Below are positions 55,369 through 64,000 of a stretch of 64,000 bases of DNA, in pieces. Positions within the stretch are counted from its first letter, which is position 1, and every line of letters begins with the position of its first letter. Source of the DNA: Rhizopus arrhizus (Eukaryota > Mucoromycota > Mucoromycetes > Mucorales > Rhizopodaceae); assembly GCA_024220505.1 (NCBI GenBank), contig JAKZZE010000020.1:868001-932000 (forward strand). The letters run 5' to 3'. The notes below the pieces were generated by a model. It made no database searches, was not told where the DNA came from, and saw nothing but the letters and a program-made list of their open reading frames with translations. The position numbers and the translations under genes were made by a program.

Positions 55369-57775
55369 ATGTATAATAACAATACAATCCATGATGAAGA
55401 AGAAGTTAAACAATTTATATCAAATACACTCAAGTTAGAATTACCAAATGGACCACTTCAAGATATCCTAAAAGATGGTATCTTGTTATGCGAGTAAAGT
55501 ACTAATAATAATACATAAAACACACTATCTTAAGCTTGTTATTTAGTTTAATTAAAGTATTTTCACCCGATGGATGTATTATGAAAAATGATGGAAGAAC
55601 CAAGTTTGCTTATGTAAGCGCTCTTTTTATAAGCTCTTTAATTCACTATTAATAACAGCTTTTTAGCAAGATAACATTGGACAATTTCTTCGAGAAGCTG
55701 AAAGGGTAAAAGGGTATACAGCATTAAGTCTTGTATGTTTAATGCATGAAAATATAGCTTCATATACCTCAATCTGATTTATTTCAAACAGTTGACTTAT
55801 TAGAAGGGAAACGAATGCAAAGTGTAAGGATGTAAATATTCAGTATAGTTTTATAACTAAAATGTTTATAGGTCATTACTTGTCTTTTAGCAATCCAAAG
55901 AATTATGCGTGACAGAAAATTGATACCAGACACTACTCGACCTAAAAAGAAGAGCAATAATTTATTATTTTCAACAACAAAAGCACCTTCTGGAATAAAC
56001 AGATTGATACAAAACAAACAAGAACCGTTGGATACCGTATTTAGAAAAATAATGAATGGTCCTCAATTAAAATACGTCATTACACAAGCGCCTCCACCTT
56101 CACCGTCAACACCACCAACACTTGCACCCAACACACGGAGATATTCTTCCGCAGCAACCCAAGTGACTTTATCTGTATCGAACGATCAACCAAAGCCCTC
56201 AAAGTCAACATCAATTGCAGAGCAAGTGATCGCAAATAATAGAAAAGCGTCGTTAAAGAAAATGGGTTCTTGCGCAATCAAAGTTTATGAGGAGGATGGC
56301 TCACAATCTATCTACGTAAATAATGCAACTCATTCTATCATTTGTTCATCTAACGTGATATATTGCATTAGGCACTAGGGAAAAGTATTGGTAAAGGTCA
56401 ATTTGGTGAAGTGTTTGGTGGTCTAAATATGGATACAGGTGAATATGTTGCTATCAAGCGGATTAAACGAACTGAGATGAACTGTGACGATATGGTAACG
56501 GCTATAAAAATGTATATCTGAACTAAATATTTAAGCATTAAATATATTACAGAATGAAGTAGATCTCTTGAAACATTTAAATCATGAGCATATTGTTCGT
56601 TATAAAGGATTCTCAAAGGATAATATTTATATCAATATCATCTTGGAGTAAGCCTCTTTGTTTTTTTTTTTTTTTATTATAAATAACTAATTTAATATGA
56701 GCAGATATGTGGAAATGGGTTCACTTCTGCATAATATTAAAGCATTCGGAAAATTCCCAGAGAAATTAGCAGCCTCTTATACATATAAAATATTATCGGG
56801 TCTCCACTATCTTCATTCACAGCAGGTAACAAATAAAAATTAGAGTTTTAAAGAAAAATAACCAAATTCTTATTGTACTTAGGTCATTCATTGTGACTTA
56901 AAGGCAGCCAATATTTTAACAACAAAAACAGGTAGTCTCAAATTAACAGACTTTGGTGTTTCACTTAACATGAAAATGAAGGATGACGAGACAACAGGAG
57001 AACCCGCAGGGACGCCCAATTGGATGGCGCCTGAAATAATCAAATTGACTGGAGCATCTACAAAATCGGATATTTGGTCACTGGGATGCACTATTGTTGA
57101 AATGTTAACAGGCAAGCCACCTTATGCTGATATGCATTCGTTTGCTGCTTTATATAAAATAGTAGAAGATGAAGAACCCCCGATTCCAAAAAGCTTAAAG
57201 TTATCCGCTGTAAGTTATAATAATGTATTACACAGGATGGACAACTGATATGTTTTGTTTAAAAACAGGAAGCAGAAGAGTTCTTATTAAGCTGCTTTAG
57301 AAAAAATCCAAATGATAGACCAAGCGCAAATGAACTTATGAGATATAAATGGATGGAGCCTTTCTTTCAAAAAGATAAATCACTTGGTGTCAATTGCTCT
57401 CATAAGAATACTCCCATTAAAAACTATCTTCAAGTAAATGAATGTAGTGTTTGTTATTCAATAATTGATAAAAATATCAAAACCAAACGATGTCAGGGTA
57501 ATAATAGAAAAAAGAAGAAAGAAGGAAGAAAACAATGGCCTAAAATACTTTTTGTGTGTTCTATAGATTGTGAACAGGTATTCCATGTAAAATACATATC
57601 AAATGATTGGGAAAAGAGCTCCAAGAAATCGTATGCGCCACTTCCACCATTACCACCACTGTCTTCCAGCCATGATCAGCCTATATATTATTTACCAGCA
57701 ACTGAACATGGACCTGAAGGAGTATCTAATACAAGAAAAGGGTTTAATATGCCTTCTTCTATTATGACGCAATAA
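55369..57775 (+). CDS. Calponin-homology domain fused to a STE11/Cdc15-type protein kinase
   Basis: At least nine exons. The N-terminal third is a calponin-type CH domain: EEEVKQFISNTL, LKDGILLCELIKVFSP, DNIGQFLREAERVKG, LFQTVDLLEGKRM. A Pro/Ser-rich linker follows. The kinase domain has GKGQFGEV (P-loop), VAIKRIK (Lys), HCDLKAANIL in place of HRDLK, TDFGVSL, GTPNWMAPEI and DIWSLGCTIVEM, resembling the STE11 and Cdc7/SepH septation branch. The C-terminus has a Cys-rich segment (CSHKN, ECSVCYSII, FVCSIDC) and a Pro-rich tail. Splice joints were placed by frame and motif continuity. CH domains bind actin or signalling partners, so the kinase may be held on the cytoskeleton. Substrates are not known. 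The T-tract pattern is absent here. Confidence 0.85.
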
Positions 57776-58973
57776 TAAAATATATTTTGATGCCTTTTCT
57801 TTCTTTCTTTTTTTTTTTTTTTTTTTTTTTTTGAAAAGAGAATTAGTAACCAATGATGACTTTATGCATAATTTATAAGCTTACATCAATGGGCTTTGAT
57901 ATAAGAAAAATAAAATAAAAAGAAAGAGCGATCGGGATTATGTGTAAATCGGTCGATTGTTATTCATTTTTGCACCATTTAAATCTTTATATACAAAAAT
58001 GATTTACTTGCCAACTTTTCTTTTCTATAGTTAAAATTCCTCGTCTCGGATTTGTGTTTCTACCAGAAAAACTAATTATTGCTTGTTAAAAGACTTTATG
58101 TCATTCAATTATTGCTGTCTTATTGAGTAGAATGATATAATACCCCCACCCCCTTTTCTTCTCATTTTTACACTTTAGTGATGATAGAGAAAAATCTGCA
58201 ATTTTATTTGACACAAAAGTCAATCTCGACTGAATTTCCAAAATAGAATAACAATTGATAATATAGTTAAGTTACTGATTCTTAGCTAAAAAAAAGAAAG
58301 GGTAAAAAATCGAGTCTCTTACTGACTATCTCATTAAACTTGATCAATGTCTCTTTTTTTCTATGCATGTATTTGTCTAATTTTATTGTCATTTATACAA
58401 CACAAGAGAGTGAATTATGGTGATCAGAACCAATGCATTAAAATATAATTGCAGGACTCTTAAACATTGGAGAATGTTCTAATGATTTCTCTAGAAATTT
58501 TTTAGCTATTTGTTTGGTTAAAAATTCAAATGCGAGTATAAACTTCTTTCCATGTGCAATGTCCTTATTTTAAGTTTACTGTGCAGATAAAAGATCTTAA
58601 TCTCTCAGTATGAATATATTCGTTATTTTCCCCCCTCAATTTAACTTGATACAACGATCGAAGATCGAGCACATTGCTATCTAATATGTATACATAACCA
58701 GACTTAATTGTTTCTCTGTTTGAATTAATCTCAAGAATTTCATCTATTAAACTTAATGCGATCGAAAGATAACTGCAAAAATGCTAGTTAAAATGGCTAT
58801 TATGTGGTTGCATGCTCTTAAAAAAGAAAACAAGCTATATTTTTTTTATATTATTTGGATATCCTCTACTACTTTACTTTTTAGTAAAAAAATATATATA
58901 TTTAATCGGCAGCTGCCTTTTTCTATTTCGATTGATCTTTTCCTTTTTGTTGTTGTTATTTCCTTACCTTAAG
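57776..58973. other. Intergenic region
   Basis: No gene is supported. A T-rich run lies just after the kinase stop (57809-57832). AT-rich sequence with hydrophobic frame-by-chance stretches precedes the next start. Confidence 0.5.
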
Positions 58974-61900
58974 ATGCATCGACATCATTCTGTAGTCATT
59001 GCATTTTATGTGGCATGCCTTCTATTCATAATAACTACCGATGCTTCTACATGTAATCATGTTTTGGAAAGTGTCACAAAAATGTATCGCGTCAAACGCG
59101 ACTCACGAAACCAAATCAAAACCATTCTTGAATCCATGGCGACTATGTCTGTTGAAACTCCTTCGGATAAGGTGTATCATGTGAAAGCTGACTGTATAAA
59201 TGATGTACGTGTTGTATCCATTGTCTTTGACGATGAGCATCCTAGTTACGTTCACACTACGGATTTTCATGCCGCAGGATTGGAATATGAAAAGTCAAAA
59301 CATCCTATGGATTTGTCAGGTACGTACACTATACATAAATTAACTTCTTTATATTCGAAGTTAATTACTATTTAGATTGTATAAAGAATGAAACATGTGA
59401 AGATATTGATTATGACTGTGAAGATGAAGATGATGACGAGGATGATGGGGAAGACGAGGAAGACAATGATGAAGATGATGATGACGATGATGACGACTGT
59501 GATAATGAGGAAGACGGCGAAAATGACAATGATGATAATGATATGAATGAAAGTAGGGATGAGGATCATATTCATCATAAAGGCAATCATTCTAGCTGCA
59601 AACATTGGTGGAAAGGGGATATTGAATCGAATAGAGATCATCAGTGGCACCATCGTCATGGTGATTGGTGGCACAAAGGTTCTGGATGGAATTGTAAAGA
59701 AAAAGTTCCTAAACACTGTCAAGGTTTTAACAAACCATCAACTGTTATCAGCACATTATACCTTACTACAACCAATAACAACATAAAAACTAGAACAACC
59801 ACCCTACGAGGCACTGAGAAAATCACTGTCATAGTAACTCGACCTCCAGTAATAATAACACAACCAGCTGTTACAAAAACTTTTTATACAACTGAGAGTA
59901 GAGAATTGTCTACAAGTAGGCCTAACGAGACTACATCTTCTAGTAAAAAGGGCACTTCCACAAATACATTAACATCACCTACGAATAATACACCTAAATC
60001 AAGTTATACTATTCCGCAGACTTCTACAGATAGCCAGACGTATTCTTATGGGATATCTTCCTCTAGTAAATCCACTTACTCTGAATGCTCAACATGCTCT
60101 CCGTTGACACTGTCAACTACTAAATCCACTTCTTCCAATAGCCAAACACATTCTCACAGAACCTCCTCTACTACTAAATCAGCCCCAATTGGATGTCTGA
60201 CATGTTTTCCTGGATCCTCGTCAGCTGCCGCGCCTACAAATTCAGAAAGTCAGACGTATTCTCAGAGAACCTTATCAACCAGTAAATCCTCTGCTACAAA
60301 ATGTTCAACATGCTCATCATCTAAATTTACTACCTCCAGTAACTTTACACAGTCTTCTCTAATTCCATCAGTTGGTGGGACATTATCAGCAATCAGCTCT
60401 CCTGATTCTTCATCAGCTACTACGTCCTCTCCTACTGAAATACAGACAAGCCGCCAGGCTACGTTACCAGTTACTAGTTCTGATTTTATCCAATGCTCAA
60501 CATGCTCTTCTATGACTTCGTCAACTCTTGGGTCCTCTTCTTCCAACAGCCAATCACATTTGTCTTCTAAAACTTCTTTAGCTTCTAGCTCTCGGCCTTC
60601 AGATGATCAAATACGTTCTTCCGAAATTTCACCTACAACAAGGACTACTTCTTTATCAAAATCTCTTCAGACACTCTCTACCTTTTCCTCAGAGATACAA
60701 GATACTATTTCAAGCTCTTTAGTTCCAACATCTAAGCAAATATCTTCAATATTGCCTTCTAACTCTCAAGATTTCTCATATATCTCTTCCTTGTCAGCAC
60801 CCAGCTCTTCAATAACTACTTCACAGACTTTATCGTTTTCGTCCATTGGTACTTCTGGAGTCCCTTATAATCCCTTTATATTGCCTCCGCAAATAGATTT
60901 CCCTCAAGGACAGACAGCTTCGTCAATATCTCAGCAGATTACTCCAAGTTCATCGTTTGTTTTTCAGAGCCCTACTTCAAGTTATCAGGCAACAACAAAA
61001 AGTACAACACTTCAGCAGAGCTCTTCTCTACCTGCAACTGGATTCCAAGGTGCCCCAACAAATTCCCCATCTTCAATTATACAATCTTCTATGCAAACTC
61101 CATCATCATCGTCGAGCTTCTCATCGTTGCCTCAGCAGAACCCTTCTGTTGTTTCAACCGAGTTACCAGCCGTTTCATCAGGTAGGGATTCATCTTTGCC
61201 ACAGCCAAGCCTATCTGCATCTCCAACTAATCTGCAAGGTGCATCATCCAGCTCTTTGCCTTCAGCTACTGGATCTACCATGTCTCATCAAAGCTCTTCT
61301 GTTGTTCCAACTACGTCACAAGGCGCTTCATCTAATTTATCTTCAACAAGCAGCTCTTCTATGCATACCCCATCTTCATCAGCTGGCACTTCACCCGTGA
61401 CACAACCAAGTCCTTCTACAGCGTCAACCGATTTACAAAGTATCACACCTAATTCCCTATCTTCAATTAGCCCATCTTCTATATTTCAAGAGAGCCCAGC
61501 CGCATCATCAACAGGCTTACAAAGCGTCCCAACTAGCTCTTTGACTCAGTCAAGTTCTGCTGTATCTTTAACTAGCTTACAAAGTGTTTCATTAAGCGGT
61601 CTGTCTTCAACTAATGGTTATCCTGCTTCTACTTCAATATCTTCACCAAGCGGTGCTGCATCACAACAAAGCACTGCTACTGTACTTACTGATCTGCAGA
61701 GCCCTTCGTCCAGATCGTTGTCTTCAACTGGTAGTGCTTCTGTGCAGCCTTCGCTTTCATTAACAACTGGCTATTCTATATCTCAACAAAGTTCGCCAGC
61801 TTCACCTTCTGGTTTGCAAACTTCTCTATCTAGTCTCTCCACAGTTTCTTCGTCTTTGTTGTCGAGTACTCTACCATTGACTTGTCAAATGTCTTCCGTT

Positions 61901-63948
61901 TTATCTAGTGGATCACAATACCTCTCTACCAGTTTGCCAAGCTCAGTAAGTAGTTCTCCTGGGCTTTCTTTCACTTCATCAAGTACACCTAGTTTAATTC
62001 AAACAACCTCTCTATCTACTCCTCCAGTGCATTTGTCGAGTTCTCAGACACATGGTTCATCTAGCTTGTTAACTACATATTCCCATTCTCTAGATTGTCA
62101 TTTAATGTCTTCAACTAACTCTGCAAGTACTAGTAAGCCTTCAACTTTCGTTGTAACATCTCGCGACACGACATTAGCACCATCATCCACTATTTCGCAA
62201 TCTACTTCTGCAGCCTGTAGGACTTTACATGAATCAAGCTCTGTAAGAAGCATACCTACCAATACAGGAAATTGTTTACGAGGGCTAGTAAAATTTCTTA
62301 TACTACTTGACTAGATTAGTTAACTCTTTTGTATAGACCATCTACAGCTTGCTTGCAAGTCACATGTAGTAGTTCATCTGCTTTAGCTACTCCTACTGGA
62401 ATCCCTAATAATCCTTCAGTATCACCAAGTGTGGTATCTTGCCAACTTTTAAAATCAAACACTCAGGCTACTACAAATTCTAATTATATAGGACTCACTT
62501 CTACATCTGATCAGTATCCTGCCAGTTCACTGACTTTACCGATTACTAGCAGAGTAGGCACAAACTCAGGCATACAGTTGACTTCTATACTCTCTGTCAC
62601 GAATTCATTTCCTCAAAGCCCCAATCAATCTTCTAGCCTTGCTACTATTTGCTCAAGTACTGGTACTAGCAGTATGTCTATTTATGGTACAGCAACAACT
62701 AATTCCCCTAGAAATTCCTTAAGCCAACAAACAATGTGTCCATCTGAATTAGTTACTCAAAGTGCGACCACAACTAGTGTTGACACTATGAGTACTGCTA
62801 GTTCTGAGGAACTTCTTTTGCCTACTACTGCAGGTGACACTGATCAAAGCACTTTCTCGAGCAGCTCTTCTGGATCCAGTTCTTTACCATGTGCTCTTAT
62901 AGTAACCAGTACTTATAAATTAGTCAAAACTTTTACAACAACGTATTCTACTCCTTCGTCTACTGGCACTCCATTTGGTGGAGCTGATGTTGGTACTCAG
63001 TATCCTAAAGAGTCCCCTTGTTCCAGAACTACTTGCGTTCAAGAAGGCTCTACTCATGCTGACCAATCCAATGGTTCTTCTTCAAGTAGTAGTAGCAGTA
63101 GTAATGGTTCTAATAAAAACGGAGACTCTAATAGCTCATCAAGTGGCAGCAGTAGCTCTAATGGAAATAATGGCTCTAGCAGCTCATCAAGTAGTAGTGG
63201 CGGTGGCTCTAGTAGCTCATCAAGTAGTAGTAGCAATTCAAGTGGAAATAGTGGAAATAGTGGAAATAGTGGCTCTAGCAGCTCATCAAGTAGTAGTAGT
63301 AGCAGTTCAAGTGGAAATAGTGGTTCCAACAGTTCGTCAAGTAGTAGTGGCGGTGGCTCTAGTAGCTCATCAAGTAGTAGTGGCGGTGGCTCTAGTGGAA
63401 ATAATGGCTCTAGCAGCTCATCAAGTAGTAGTGGCGGTGGCTCTAGTGGAAATAGTGGCTCTAGTAGCTCATCAAGTAGTAGTAGCAATTCAAGTGGAAA
63501 TAGTGGCTCTAGCAGTTCATCAAGTAGTAGTAGTGGCTCTAGTGGAAATAATGGCTCTAGCAGCTCATCAAGTAGTAGTGGCGGTGGCTCTAGTGGAAAT
63601 AATGGCTCTAGCAGCTCATCAACTACTTCTTGTTCAGATGGTATTTGTAGTAGCACTAGCAGTAACAGTAGCAGCAATGACGCCAAGAATAGCCCTAATA
63701 GACATAATGAACTTTCTGAGAATTGTGATGAAGATACCGAGGAGCAAATCAAGTTTTCATCGAACAATCGGCCAAATTCTTACAGAAACAGAGTAAGAAA
63801 TAGAAAGAATAAGCGACGAGATCTTATCTTTTCAAATTCGGCACGTACAAAAAGTACCAATGAAGATAAATTTATCACCCATGACAACAAAAGCAAAAGT
63901 TATATCAAAAGCGAGATAGATAAAATGCTCATATCAAAAGAAATTTAG
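58974..63948 (+). CDS. Giant Ser/Thr-rich secreted or surface mucin-like protein
   Basis: Exons 58974-59319, 59376-62242 and 62320-63948 join in frame to about 1613 residues. The order is: a signal peptide (VIAFYVACLLFIITTDA); a small N-terminal domain (residues 25-115); an Asp/Glu tract with few other residues (about 125-175); a His/Trp-rich segment near 185-230 (CKHWWKGD, HQWHHRHGDWWHKG); about 800 residues of Ser/Thr/Pro/Gln-rich, probably heavily O-glycosylated sequence with the recurring unit CSTCS; a Ser/Gly/Asn repeat (63061-63630); and a basic C-terminus without GPI signal or membrane segment. I recognise no family. The intron at 62243 is chosen because a GTAAGA donor and the AG at 62319 restore the frame; without it the frame stops at 62314. 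Confidence 0.75.
63061..63630 (+). repeat. Ser/Gly/Asn-coding minisatellite
   Basis: Units of the type AGTAGTGGCGGTGGCTCTAG and AGTGGAAATAATGGCTCTAG are repeated at least nine times, in phase with the protein, encoding SSSSGGGSSGNNG-type blocks. Unit order is irregular, so length polymorphism by slippage is likely. Confidence 0.9.
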
Positions 63949-64000
63949 AATATAAAACCAGCAGTAGTTAAATCATATTTTTTTAAATCAAAACAAATAA

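Noticed and set aside
63061..63630. Possible CRISPR-like array
   Set aside because: The repeats have no unique spacers of constant length, they are in phase with a coding frame, and the genome is eukaryotic.
63054..63767. 237-residue minus-strand Leu/Glu/Pro-rich frame
   Set aside because: It is the antisense reading of the Ser/Gly/Asn repeat. The frame is open only because the repeat unit has no stop on that strand.
62975..63796. 273-residue plus-strand frame of Val/Ala/Leu repeats
   Set aside because: It is the +1 frame of the same minisatellite, with no biological signal of its own.

Overview
The window is nuclear DNA of a filamentous fungus, most likely of the Mucorales (Mucoromycota). 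The reasons are short GT-AG introns of about 50-80 bases, an AT-rich background, T-rich tracts just before start codons, a carotenoid oxygenase of the kind expected from carotene/trisporoid producers, CHCH, V-ATPase and ergosterol genes of fungal type, and many intergenic homopolymers. The species cannot be read from the sequence. About twenty genes are recognised, nearly all single-copy housekeeping genes.

The left end (1-8.7 kb) is a nest of Ty3/Gypsy LTR retrotransposon sequence on the minus strand. It holds a decayed Gag copy (1-780) with degenerate LTR units (929-2393), one complete element (2394-8116) with near-identical 0.5 kb LTRs and a 4-base target duplication, and a solo LTR (8132-8688) with the same duplication. 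The nest abuts a tRNA-Arg(UCU) gene (8821-8894). The complete element has Gag and a Pol that stops after RNase H, so it has no integrase, and a canonical -1 frameshift heptamer joins the two reading frames.

From 10.7 to 24.5 kb come a small secreted cysteine-rich protein, an unknown cytosolic protein, a BAR-PH-GRAM-VASt sterol-transfer protein (SIP3/LAM type), a glutaredoxin, mitofusin (FZO1), GPI transamidase subunit GAB1/PIG-U, ribosomal protein eS27 and a glycerol-3-phosphate acyltransferase (GPT2/SCT1 type).

From 25.8 to 41.8 kb come a GNAT acetyltransferase, a carotenoid-cleavage-type oxygenase with two changed iron-ligand positions and two GC-AG introns, PMP3, an M17 aminopeptidase, a D-2-hydroxyacid dehydrogenase, a 121-base inverted repeat, an indoleamine dioxygenase, a CTK2-like cyclin and a Kre9-like secreted protein.

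From 42.5 to 64 kb come an RGD2-like F-BAR/RhoGAP, MET6, ERG5 (CYP61), an IF1-like mini-protein, MIX17, a broken Fanzor/TnpB-like gene, VMA5, a kinase fused to a calponin-homology domain, and a roughly 1.6 kilo-residue serine/threonine-rich surface protein. There are no operons. Shared themes, membrane lipid and sterol handling (SIP3, GPT2, GAB1, ERG5) and mitochondria (FZO1, MIX17, IF1-like), are probably coincidental neighbours.
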